Shown: positions 1 to 5,293, counted from the first letter of the stretch. The stretch: DNA of 5,976 nt from DTU018 sp029550685 (GCA_035412805.1 DAONVO010000117.1:1-5976), one strand, 5' to 3'. Program-made: numbers and translations. Notes: generated by a model not told the origin, from the sequence alone.

Positions 1-12
1 AACAATATTCGC

Positions 13-32
13 GAGCATCAGTGAGCATCAGT
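13..32. repeat. Tandem duplication of a 10-mer
   Basis: GAGCATCAGT occurs twice head to tail (13-22 and 23-32), directly abutting the first GTAGTACCCG element. It is seen directly in the sequence. It is short and may be a slippage product; no function is inferred. Confidence 0.6.
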
Positions 33-48
33 AGTACCCGTAGGGTGC
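31..48. repeat. Short dispersed repeat, copy 1 (GTAGTACCCG..AGGGTGC)
   Basis: GTAGTACCCG (31-40) followed by AGGGTGC (42-48) recurs at 135-154. In this copy the centre is only one base, leaving a weak CCC/GGG stem, so it looks like a degenerate form of the hairpin element at 136-164. The two copies flank the REP-like palindrome at 77-113. Confidence 0.5.
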
Positions 49-76
49 AATGACCCATGTGATGGCTTTCGGTTCA

Positions 77-113
77 TGTCATTGCGAGGAGCGTTAGCGA
101 CGCGGCAATCTCT
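77..113. repeat. REP-like imperfect palindromic repeat
   Basis: The segment starts TGTCATTGCGAGGAGCG and ends GCGGCAATCTC. The outer arms ATTGC (81-85) and GCAAT (105-109) are perfect complements, with a short imperfect GC-rich inner hairpin. From memory, very similar TCATTGCGAGGAGCG-type sequences are scattered in intergenic regions of many Clostridia and other environmental bacteria, which is typical of REP elements. The family assignment is recollection and was not searched. The copy lies beyond the 3' end of the AraC-type gene, a usual REP position. Confidence 0.6.
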
Positions 114-135
114 GTCATGACCTTGGTCGACAGTG

Positions 136-164
136 TAGTACCCGCGCAGGGTGCGCGGGCACTA
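136..164. repeat. Strong hairpin after the AraC-type gene; second GTAGTACCCG repeat
   Basis: TAGT (136-139) pairs with ACTA (161-164) and CCCGCGCA (141-148) with TGCGCGGG (152-159), around a GGG loop. The only flaw is an A/C mismatch at 140/160. On the minus strand the hairpin begins four bases past the TAG stop of the AraC-type gene. No run of U follows on either strand, so it is not a canonical intrinsic terminator. It could stabilise the mRNA 3' end, terminate weakly, or simply be a repeat copy. Confidence 0.6.
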
Positions 165-168
165 TATA

Positions 169-1035
169 CTATTTCTTGCGAACCGGAATCCAAACTTCAC
201 TGTAGGCATAGTCTGGTCTGTGTTCATCCATTTTGGTAAAAGAAAAAACAAGAGCATTGATTACTTCGTAATCAGAAGAAGGAAGCCATTCTGCATATAT
301 CTTAGCCATGGTTTGCTGCAACGTAGAAGGAAAGGGCCCTTCATTAGGAAATACTGCCCACGTATGCGCTTCCACCGGCACCTTTTCCAACCGATCGCTT
401 ACCTGGTTTTCAGTGGTCAGGACACCTATCAGGTGAGTTAAATAGCCTTCTTCTTTTAGAAAATTAGCATCCGCATCATAAGACGCGTTGACAACTTCGT
501 AAGGCTCTATATTTTGCAGGGCATGCATCTCTTTTCTTTGTTCTTCCGTTATGCTTTCTGCCAGCTTGACAATCTCTTGATTCACGCCTTCAAATTGCAT
601 AGGAACACGTTTACTAACACCGACCAGGTTAAAGGCTGGTTTGTCTTCAATTCTATACTCCATAATATTTCCTCCTTTGACGGCTATTATAAATGACAGT
701 TTGGGAAATGATTTACTTAGGCCTTTTTTTATTACGTCTGAGGGTAAAAACCCACTCCATTTCTTAAATGCCCGGGTAAAGCCATCTATTGACTGGTAGC
801 CATACTTAAAAGCAACATCGGTTACCTTTTCTCCATTTAATAGATCCTTATTGGCCTCCGACAATCTCCTGTTTTTGATGTATTCACTAAGGGTCATTCC
901 TGAAAGATAGTAAAACACTTGCCTGAAATGATAGCCAGAAACCCCAGCATGTTCAGCAATCATATCCGGAGACAAGTCATCATCGGTTAAATGATCTTCA
1001 ATGTAATCCATCGCATGATTTAGTTCATTTAGCAC
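169..1035 (-). CDS. AraC-family regulator with C-terminal GyrI-like effector-binding domain
   Basis: This 288-aa protein is a predicted cytoplasmic transcription activator that binds DNA through an AraC/XylS domain and a small ligand through a GyrI-like domain. The AraC domain (about residues 3-105) has two helix-turn-helix units: about 20-42 (SPDMIAEHAGVSGYHFRQVF) and about 70-92 (VTDVAFKYGYQSIDGFTRAF), the latter with the family's conserved GY.S...F.RAFK pattern. Residues 125-288 fit the AraC effector-binding/GyrI-like fold, beginning MEYRIEDKPAFNLVGV and ending YSEVWIPV. The order, HTH first and GyrI-like second, is that of Rob-type regulators. The start is GTG at 1035, chosen because AAAGGAGGGG (1041-1050) sits just upstream; the next ATG (codon 9) has no such site. 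It has a single-gene layout. An internal Shine-Dalgarno and ATG lie at the domain junction (residue 125). The ligand is unknown; amphipathic drugs or dyes are family precedent only. Confidence 0.92.
   Translation of the reverse strand: MLNELNHAMDYIEDHLTDDDLSPDMIAEHAGVSGYHFRQVFYYLSGMTLSEYIKNRRLSEANKDLLNGEKVTDVAFKYGYQSIDGFTRAFKKWSGFLPSDVIKKGLSKSFPKLSFIIAVKGGNIMEYRIEDKPAFNLVGVSKRVPMQFEGVNQEIVKLAESITEEQRKEMHALQNIEPYEVVNASYDADANFLKEEGYLTHLIGVLTTENQVSDRLEKVPVEAHTWAVFPNEGPFPSTLQQTMAKIYAEWLPSSDYEVINALVFSFTKMDEHRPDYAYSEVWIPVRKK
661..678 (-). promoter_or_regulatory. Internal Shine-Dalgarno and ATG at the HTH/GyrI domain junction
   Basis: On the minus strand AAAGGAGG (678-671) is followed after seven bases (AAATATT) by an in-frame ATG (663-661), codon 125 of the AraC-type gene. 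The site is as good as those of the genuine gene starts in this window. Initiation here would give a free 164-aa GyrI-like domain (169-663) without the DNA-binding part. The sequence match is seen; use of the start is inferred. Confidence 0.5.
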
Positions 1036-1051
1036 TATGTCCCCTCCTTTA

Positions 1052-1067
1052 TGTCTACATCATACCA
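1052..1067 (-). promoter_or_regulatory. Candidate extended -10 promoter for the AraC-type gene
   Basis: On the minus strand TGG precedes TATGAT (1064-1059), an extended -10 element with five of six consensus bases. No good -35 box is seen at 16-18 bp (AGCATT or GAGCAT). Weak -35 sequences are tolerated with extended -10 elements and are usual for activator-dependent promoters. Transcription would begin near 1052, leaving a leader of about 17 nt that contains the ribosome binding site. Confidence 0.35.
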
Positions 1068-1238
1068 GGGCTGCTTTTCATAATGCTCGACTTCTTTAAC
1101 ATCAAAAATATCGAATGCTTAAATGGTGAAAACGATAGGTACTTCTAAAGGAGTGTTTTAAGAGCAGGATGGCTGCTGCTCTGCAGCAACTTGCAGCTAA
1201 TCATAATCAGCCAGGAGATCCGGGGTATGTATCTTTTT

Positions 1239-1901
1239 TCATATCTCACCTATAATGCTGTCTATAATACTTAAAATATCCGAAGGTTTGTTAGCTATAT
1301 AATTTGGCTGCGCCTTTTCCAGGATTTCCAGAGGGTCAAATCCCCAGGTAACTGCTATCACCTGGATATGGTTGGCCTGGCAGGCCATGATATCCCGGTG
1401 CTCATCTCCCACATAAATCAGTTCCCGGCGTTTAAGGTTCAGTTTTTTAATTAGACTGCCAATGGTTCGTTCTTTGCCAAACAAATTCTTGGCACAGTAA
1501 ATGTAGTCAAACACGTCCAACCCATTCTCAGTCAAAAATTTGCGGATATTTTGATTCGAGTTGGAGGAAATAATACTTAGGGTCAAGCCACGCTCTTTGA
1601 GAGCCATTATTACTTCCCGCATACCATCAAATATTTTAATAGAACTCAGGCTTTTCCCATAACTTCTGGCTAATTCCAGAGCTATCCGGGGTAGGTGGTG
1701 AGGAGAAACATTTAGGGCCTTAAAACGTTCAGGCATAGACATTCTGCGCAGCTTTTCAAGATCCTCACTCTTAATGGGCCGGTAATGATACTTTTCAGCG
1801 GCTTGGTTGATTAATCGGACAGCTACATCCATAGAATCGACTATGGTTCCGTCAAAGTCAAAAATCACATGCCGGATATGATTAGCCTGTACAATTCTCA
1901 A
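1239..1901 (-). CDS. HAD-superfamily hydrolase (phosphoglycolate phosphatase-like)
   Basis: This 220-aa cytoplasmic enzyme is predicted to remove phosphate from a small metabolite through a phospho-aspartate intermediate with Mg2+. All HAD motifs are visible. Motif I is DFDGT, with D15 as nucleophile and D17 as acid/base. Motif II is IISSNSN near S112/S113. The motif III lysine is probably K143 (FGKERT). Motif IV is GDEHRD, with D166 and D170 as Mg2+ ligands. Residues about 22-90 form the helical C1 cap typical of Gph/PGMB-like enzymes. Length is normal for the family. The start is TTG at 1901: an in-frame TAA lies two codons upstream, the first in-frame ATG falls after motif I, and AAAGGTG (1917-1911) is nine bases away. 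The gene follows the DUF3784 membrane protein by 51 bp and is probably co-transcribed with it. The substrate cannot be read from sequence, and no glycolate or carbohydrate genes are nearby to guide it. Confidence 0.9.
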   Translation of the reverse strand: MRIVQANHIRHVIFDFDGTIVDSMDVAVRLINQAAEKYHYRPIKSEDLEKLRRMSMPERFKALNVSPHHLPRIALELARSYGKSLSSIKIFDGMREVIMALKERGLTLSIISSNSNQNIRKFLTENGLDVFDYIYCAKNLFGKERTIGSLIKKLNLKRRELIYVGDEHRDIMACQANHIQVIAVTWGFDPLEILEKAQPNYIANKPSDILSIIDSIIGEI

Positions 1902-1952
1902 ACTTTATGTCACCTTTCTCTAATCGAGTTCTTGGATATAGGTGTCAGCACC

Positions 1953-2675
1953 TTAATCAACCCGCTCAGATAATTCCTGAAATAACTGGTTGGTAGATTC
2001 CGGATTACCGGCATTGATGATAATCGGTTTTTGATCTGAATTGAAGGTGATATGGATAAAAGGAGGCTTACCATTGCGCAAAAACAGCAAAACAGAACCG
2101 CCATCCTCCAGTTTAAAATGTCCTTTGTTAATAGGTCCCAAACTAATACCGTTGGTTCGCAGACTTATTTCCGGCAGTTCTTCTAACAGCTGTACCTGAT
2201 CTATATCAGCATACTTGAAACTAGTGCCATAGGCACCGCTGATGGTTACTTGTTCTTCTTCCATCTCTATATTAGCAGGGATAGCATTCCAGGTAACTAC
2301 AACAGCCACCACCACTACTATCACTAAAGTCAGCCATAGGCTGCGGCGCCTTTGCGGGGAAGGGGGCCCGGGAGGATTGAATTGTCTGGCCCTAATTAGC
2401 ATAACCACTATTACAACAACAAAAACTAGCCAGGATATATCCTGAGCATAGGGCACCCCTACTTTCTTCAATAGGAATCCGGCTAGAATTATAGCTGCTA
2501 ACCCATACATGTAGTTGCCTACGAACTTGCCAATTCCTTTTTCTTTCATATAAGCTCGTTCTTCTGGGGAAGAAGTATTGTATCCGGCAATCAGCATTTC
2601 CCCGCCGAAAAACCGTATTATAGTAGCCAGCACCACCAGGAGCAGGACGATGAGAGAAACAATATAAACTTCCAT
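1953..2675 (-). CDS. DUF3784-type membrane protein with C-terminal PH-like domain
   Basis: This 240-aa integral membrane protein is of unknown function. Four hydrophobic segments are seen at about residues 4-23, 56-70, 80-96 and 112-129. The first part resembles the DUF3784 family, including AGYNTSSPEERAYMKEKG after the first segment. A proline-rich, basic linker (FNPPGPPSPQRRR, 99-111) precedes the fourth segment. The last 105 residues are soluble and beta-rich (TISGAYGTSFKYADIDQVQL, then LRTNGISLG and HFKLEDGG), a pattern I associate with bacterial PH-like domains found after DUF3784. The soluble domain should be outside if the N-terminus is outside and inside otherwise; charge does not settle it. 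The ATG start at 2675 has AGGAGG six bases upstream (2687-2682). The HAD phosphatase gene follows after 51 bp. Family assignment is from memory of the motifs. Confidence 0.8.
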   Translation of the reverse strand: MEVYIVSLIVLLLVVLATIIRFFGGEMLIAGYNTSSPEERAYMKEKGIGKFVGNYMYGLAAIILAGFLLKKVGVPYAQDISWLVFVVVIVVMLIRARQFNPPGPPSPQRRRSLWLTLVIVVVVAVVVTWNAIPANIEMEEEQVTISGAYGTSFKYADIDQVQLLEELPEISLRTNGISLGPINKGHFKLEDGGSVLLFLRNGKPPFIHITFNSDQKPIIINAGNPESTNQLFQELSERVD

Positions 2676-2687
2676 ATAATTCCTCCT

Positions 2688-2747
2688 AAATTAAATCTAC
2701 TGGTAAACCATTACGTAAATGCAGTGGGTGCCAAATTAAAATCTACT
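2688..2747. repeat. Pair of direct repeats upstream of the DUF3784 gene
   Basis: AAATTAAATCTACT (2688-2701) and AAATTAAAATCTACT (2733-2747) are identical except for one extra A and start 45 bp apart. One copy abuts the ribosome binding site of the DUF3784 gene. They could be operator half-sites or chance AT-rich matches. Confidence 0.4.
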
Positions 2748-2919
2748 TCCGGTTCACCCGGGCAGTATCATCAGGTCCGAATTAAGGACGTTTGGCAAAG
2801 CGCCTATACCTGCTGCCACCTTGGTCGGGAAAAGTTTACCATTCCTTCCGCAATCTAGTGCCCGGATATGTTTCCATGGTACTCCATTTTGCTGATCCTG
2901 CCAACCAACTCATCCTGCA

Positions 2920-2945
2920 ATAAAACAAGGCGCCAGATGGCGCCT
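2920..2945 (-). terminator. Intrinsic terminator after the coat-protein gene
   Basis: On the minus strand AGGCGCC (2945-2939) pairs with GGCGCCT (2934-2928) around ATCT, followed by a U-rich tract TGTTTTATT. The stem is perfect and GC-rich. It lies 31 bp past the stop of the CotF-like gene, so it probably isolates that gene from the DUF3784-HAD operon. Confidence 0.8.
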
Positions 2946-2976
2946 GCCCGCAATTATCGTCTCAATGCTATCTATA

Positions 2977-3462
2977 CTATTGGGGATTGTACATTCCGTG
3001 ACTTTGCATATAGTTGAAAAGACCTTCTCCGTGCTGCTGCTCTTCTTTCTGAATATGGTTTAAAGTCTGCCGCACATTGGAATCGGTGAATTCAAAAATA
3101 GCCGTATTATAAGCAGAAGAAACATACTTTTCCGTCATAAGCATGTCGTTTAACAGACTGGCATCACTTTGATTTGCCATAGCACCCTGCATATTGGTGG
3201 CTGATTGAGCTGCACTGGCCGCATTTTGCTGTTGAACAGCTGACTGCTGTTGTCCTTGGTTTAGGTTAGGCACCTGTCCGCTCAGGATCTGATTAATGGT
3301 ATCATAGTGCTTTTGCTCCTGAGCAGCGTAAGCCTGGAACAGCTGCTTTAACTGGGGAGATTGGGCTTGATTGGCATAATTAGTATACTTTTCGATACAG
3401 ATTTGCTCGTGTTTCTTTTGGTCTTCCAACAGAGTTCTTTCTTTTTGCGTTAGTTGAATCAT
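2977..3462 (-). CDS. CotF-like spore coat protein (ferritin-like)
   Basis: This 161-aa protein is predicted to be a structural spore coat component related to the CotF/coat F family. It has two helical halves, residues 7-61 and 100-155, joined by a Gln/Ala/Asn-rich linker (about 62-98, with two QQQ runs). Each half carries the same pattern: EKY (E24; E111) followed by ExxH (E49/H52; E141/H144). This is the layout of di-iron ligands in a ferritin-like four-helix bundle. It has no signal peptide or membrane segment, as expected for a protein assembled on the forespore from the cytoplasm. It ends YNPQ. The ATG at 3462 has GGAGG seven bases upstream. It stands alone, 70 bp after the CcdA-like gene, with its own terminator and a possible sporulation promoter (3481-3509). 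It is evidence that the host forms spores. Metal binding is inferred from the ligand pattern only. Confidence 0.85.
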   Translation of the reverse strand: MIQLTQKERTLLEDQKKHEQICIEKYTNYANQAQSPQLKQLFQAYAAQEQKHYDTINQILSGQVPNLNQGQQQSAVQQQNAASAAQSATNMQGAMANQSDASLLNDMLMTEKYVSSAYNTAIFEFTDSNVRQTLNHIQKEEQQHGEGLFNYMQSHGMYNPQ

Positions 3463-3480
3463 ATAAACACCTCCATTCCC

Positions 3481-3509
3481 TATTGTGGGAAAAGACGGCG
3501 TTTTTATGC
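3481..3509 (-). promoter_or_regulatory. Candidate sigma-G-type sporulation promoter for the coat gene
   Basis: On the minus strand GCATA (3509-3505) fits the sigma-G -35 consensus GMATR, and CACAATA (3487-3481), 17 bp on, matches six of seven positions of CATWMTA. The predicted start would fall at the Shine-Dalgarno itself, giving an unusually short leader, which weakens the call. The consensus is from Bacillus; its use here is inferred. Confidence 0.3.
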
Positions 3510-3532
3510 ATACCTCTATAATAACTATTCTA

Positions 3533-4219
3533 TTAGGATATCCAGATGAAATAACCGCCTACCATAAGCAGCATTACCCCGGCCAGCTTGTTCATCAAAC
3601 CACTCCAACGGGCAAAGGCATCCATGTGAGTAATTAAGCCGGTGAAGGTTCCAATAACTACAATAGGCACTCCCCGGCCTAAAGCATAAATAAATAATAA
3701 GACCGCTCCGTATAGCCACTGGCCATTGGCCAGGGCTAAGGATAGAATAGCCAGCATGATGGGGGTTCCACATTGTGAGCCCGCCAAACCCATAACCATT
3801 CCCAGCAGATAACTGCCCCAGTAGCCCTTGCGGTTACCCACTCGATCAGTCAGGCCGTAGCCAAAACTGAAATTCAAAGGGATCAACCCCAGAAGATTAA
3901 AACCGATTACAATGCAAACACCAGCCACAAAAAAGTAAATAAATTTCTGGCTGGTGCCAAATATGCCTCCGATACTAGCTATTATTAACCCCAACAGCAT
4001 AAAGGTGGTAGCTGTTCCCAGGGTAAAAAACGAAGAAAGAACAAAACCTTTTCTACGCCCGGCTTGCGAGCCGCTGACATGAGCAATGATAACCGGAACC
4101 ATGCTGACATTACAGGGAGTAATGCTGGTCACAATGCCAGCTAAGAACACCAACCCGTAACCCAGCAGAGAAAATGACCGGATTAGTTCCGGTCCCACCT
4201 GATTAATCCATTGCTCCAA
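3533..4219 (-). CDS. CcdA/DsbD-family membrane thiol-disulfide transporter
   Basis: This 228-aa inner-membrane protein is predicted to pass reducing equivalents from cytoplasmic thioredoxin across the membrane to extracytoplasmic thiol partners. Six transmembrane segments are visible (about 15-45, 58-83, 92-113, 133-162, 167-192, 206-227). The two redox cysteines of the family are in place: C36 in ITPCNVSMVP of the first segment and C150 in SQCGTP of the fourth. Each sits next to the helix-breaking prolines seen in CcdA. The length fits CcdA rather than DsbD, since no periplasmic domains are attached. The start is TTG at 4219, supported by GGAGGGGG six bases upstream; the first ATG would lie after C36. 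The gene follows the ArsR-type gene by 26 bp, an operon. No cytochrome c, thioredoxin or haem-handling gene is in the window, so a role in cytochrome c maturation is unproven; metal(loid) resistance or general thiol reduction is equally possible. Confidence 0.9.
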   Translation of the reverse strand: MEQWINQVGPELIRSFSLLGYGLVFLAGIVTSITPCNVSMVPVIIAHVSGSQAGRRKGFVLSSFFTLGTATTFMLLGLIIASIGGIFGTSQKFIYFFVAGVCIVIGFNLLGLIPLNFSFGYGLTDRVGNRKGYWGSYLLGMVMGLAGSQCGTPIMLAILSLALANGQWLYGAVLLFIYALGRGVPIVVIGTFTGLITHMDAFARWSGLMNKLAGVMLLMVGGYFIWIS

Positions 4220-4245
4220 AGGCTTCCCCCTCCAAACAGGCTGCC

Positions 4246-4593
4246 TTAATTCTTTATTTTTTTGTCGTCCATATCTCTCTGTAAGTTGCCCAGACGGATA
4301 TAGTCTTCTTCAAAGTCCTTCATTTCCTGCATTGGCTGGTACAAAAATTGCCTGAACTCATTCAACAGCGCTTCAGCTTTGTCGTAATCCACCCGGCATA
4401 TCCGGCGTTGACCTTCCCTTCTCTCGCATACCAATCCGGTCTGCTTAAGTATCTTAAGGTGCTGCGAAATACGAGGCTGACTTATACGCATAATTTGTTC
4501 CAGTTCACAGACACACAATTCCTTTTCGCTTAACAATTTTATGATACGTAGTCTAGTAGGCTCACCCAGGGCTTTAAAGTATTCTGCAAACAT
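4246..4593 (-). CDS. ArsR/SmtB-family repressor with ELCVCE metal-site motif
   Basis: This 115-aa winged-helix protein is predicted to be a dimeric repressor released by a thiophilic metal(loid). The order is: start helix FKALGEPTRLRIIKLL (6-21), then ELCVCEL (26-31), recognition helix ISQPRISQHLKILKQTGLV (37-55), then a wing (56-69), and a charged C-terminal helix ending KKIKN. C27 and C29 match the CVC pair of the As(III)-binding ELCVCDL motif of ArsR; the third Cys of E. coli ArsR (C37) is absent. Two more cysteines, C56 and C66, flank the wing. The ATG at 4593 has AGGAG seven bases upstream. It is the first gene of an operon with the CcdA-like gene and has a strong promoter at 4624-4652, presumably autoregulated. 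Arsenite is the closest precedent; antimony, cadmium or redox sensing cannot be excluded. Confidence 0.9.
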   Translation of the reverse strand: MFAEYFKALGEPTRLRIIKLLSEKELCVCELEQIMRISQPRISQHLKILKQTGLVCERREGQRRICRVDYDKAEALLNEFRQFLYQPMQEMKDFEEDYIRLGNLQRDMDDKKIKN

Positions 4594-4623
4594 AGTGTCA
4601 CTCCTGATAAAAAACTTGTTTAA

Positions 4624-4652
4624 ATTATAAAGCTCATTATTGTACTGTTCAA
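4624..4652 (-). promoter_or_regulatory. Sigma-A promoter of the ArsR-CcdA operon
   Basis: On the minus strand TTGAAC (4652-4647) and a perfect TATAAT (4629-4624) are separated by 17 bp. Transcription would start near 4617, about 24 nt before the ATG. Two direct copies of ATTTRAACA overlap the -35 (4654-4646) and the -10/start region (4625-4617), plausible operator sites for the repressor. Confidence 0.75.
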
Positions 4653-4938
4653 ATGGCTTATACTTCCCTATTCTAAGGTCCTGTGCAAATCCATTCCCTA
4701 ATCCAGTCCAAATTACAATATTAACTCACCCTGTTAACACCTGACGATCTTTAGCAAACGTTTACGGCGATAATTATGCCACATCTTACGTGATTAATTC
4801 AAATTAAACCTTTCTGAAAATGCAGGAATAAAAAAGCTGCAGGCAGAGTATATTATTAGTTAGGCCTTAACTGCTGAAAGAGGTACAATAACCCAGTCTT
4901 TCCAAGCGAAAACAAGCTTGAAAAAGTCCATTTGTCGC

Positions 4939-4967
4939 TTGAAATGACCTTATGAAATATGTATAAT
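4939..4967 (+). promoter_or_regulatory. Sigma-A promoter of the tRNA cluster
   Basis: TTGAAA (4939-4944), a 17-bp spacer and a perfect TATAAT (4962-4967) place the start near 4974, five bases before the first tRNA. An AT-rich stretch lies upstream, as at strong stable-RNA promoters. Confidence 0.85.
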
Positions 4968-4978
4968 ACTATCTGCGG

Positions 4979-5052
4979 GCGGGTGTAGTTCAATGGTAGA
5001 ACGTCAGCCTTCCAAGCTGATCGCGTGAGTTCGATTCTCATCACCCGCTCCA
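4979..5052 (+). tRNA. tRNA-Gly (anticodon TCC)
   Basis: The acceptor arms GCGGGTG (4979-4985) and CACCCGC (5042-5048) pair perfectly, with discriminator T and encoded CCA (5050-5052). The anticodon stem TCAGC/GCTGA encloses CTTCCAA, with TCC at 5011-5013. It reads GGA and GGG codons. It is the first tRNA of the cluster and only a T6 spacer separates it from tRNA-Arg. Confidence 0.97.
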
Positions 5053-5058
5053 TTTTTT

Positions 5059-5135
<77 letters not shown>

Positions 5136-5141
5136 CTGATT

Positions 5142-5168
5142 AAACGGCCGCAGGGATGCGGTTTCTTT
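5142..5168 (+). terminator. Possible weak terminator between tRNA-Arg and tRNA-His
   Basis: CCGCA (5148-5152) and TGCGG (5157-5161) pair around GGGA and are followed by TTTCTTT. AAAC (5142-5145) can extend the stem against GTTT (5161-5164) with a bulge. The stem is short, so this may be partial termination or a processing hairpin. Confidence 0.4.
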
Positions 5169-5189
5169 CATTTATAACAGGCGGAAATC

Positions 5190-5218
5190 TTTACTTTTAA
5201 CCGCTTTCGTGCTAAGAT
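5190..5218 (+). promoter_or_regulatory. Candidate promoter upstream of tRNA-His
   Basis: TTTACT (5190-5195), 17 bp, then TAAGAT (5213-5218) preceded by TGC, an extended -10. A start near 5225 would give a leader of about 70 nt before tRNA-His. It fits the 158-bp gap and the possible terminator just upstream. Confidence 0.4.
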
Positions 5219-5293
5219 ATTTTTCCGTAGGGCTTGGATACTCTCCAGCCTTGCAAACCAGAATTGGCGGGGAAGCTGTAGATCGAATCTTGT

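Larger units (their letters stand above)
2676..2976. other. Intergenic region between the coat-protein and DUF3784 genes
   Basis: About 300 bp without a convincing gene: reading frames are short and broken on both strands. It holds the coat gene's terminator (2920-2945) at the right end and, near the left end, two direct repeats AAATTAAATCTACT (2688-2701) and AAATTAAAATCTACT (2733-2747) upstream of the DUF3784 gene. No clear sigma-A promoter with both boxes is seen; TTGGCA occurs on the minus strand (2734-2729) but has no good -10 at 16-18 bp. No riboswitch or small RNA was recognised. Confidence 0.5.
4594..4978. other. Divergent intergenic region between arsR-like gene and tRNA cluster
   Basis: A 385-bp region without a supported protein gene. 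It carries the leftward promoter of the ArsR-CcdA operon near 4620-4652 and the rightward tRNA promoter at 4939-4967. Between them are AT-rich sequence, a GCAAACGTTTAC near-palindrome (4754-4765), and a 7-bp inverted repeat CAAGCGA/TCGCTTG (4903-4909 and 4935-4941) around CAAGCTTG. No terminator or RNA gene is recognised in the middle section. Confidence 0.5.

Noticed and set aside
1..168. Possible CRISPR array from the repeats at the left edge
   Set aside because: There are only two diverged copies of the GTAGTACCCG unit, with no regular spacing or equal-length spacers, and no cas gene.
1161..1182. Hairpin AGAGCAG/CTGCTCT as a terminator for the HAD gene
   Set aside because: The 7-bp stem is real, but on the minus strand it is followed by TAAAACAC rather than a T run, and a competing GCTGC/GCAGC hairpin overlaps it; I did not call it.
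1910..2104. 64-codon minus-strand frame overlapping the DUF3784 gene
   Set aside because: It lies in another frame within the well-supported membrane protein gene, has no separate good ribosome binding site and shows no recognisable domain.
2242..2445. Plus-strand Thr-rich open frame
   Set aside because: The Thr-rich composition is the complement of the Val-rich transmembrane codons of the DUF3784 gene; it is a shadow frame.
2676..2976. Riboswitch or T-box in the 300-bp gap
   Set aside because: A GGTGGCAGCAGG stretch on the minus strand faintly recalls a T-box, but the conserved core is not matched, no antiterminator/terminator pair is seen before the DUF3784 gene, and the gene is not a typical target.
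4753..4766. AAACGTTT near-palindrome as a CcpA cre site
   Set aside because: The core resembles cre, but the outer TG and CA bases are missing (AG and CG instead), and it lies far from both mapped promoters.
4903..4941. Inverted repeat CAAGCGA/TCGCTTG as an operator of the tRNA promoter
   Set aside because: The arms are only 7 bp with a 25-bp loop, and stable-RNA promoters rarely have such operators; chance is as likely.
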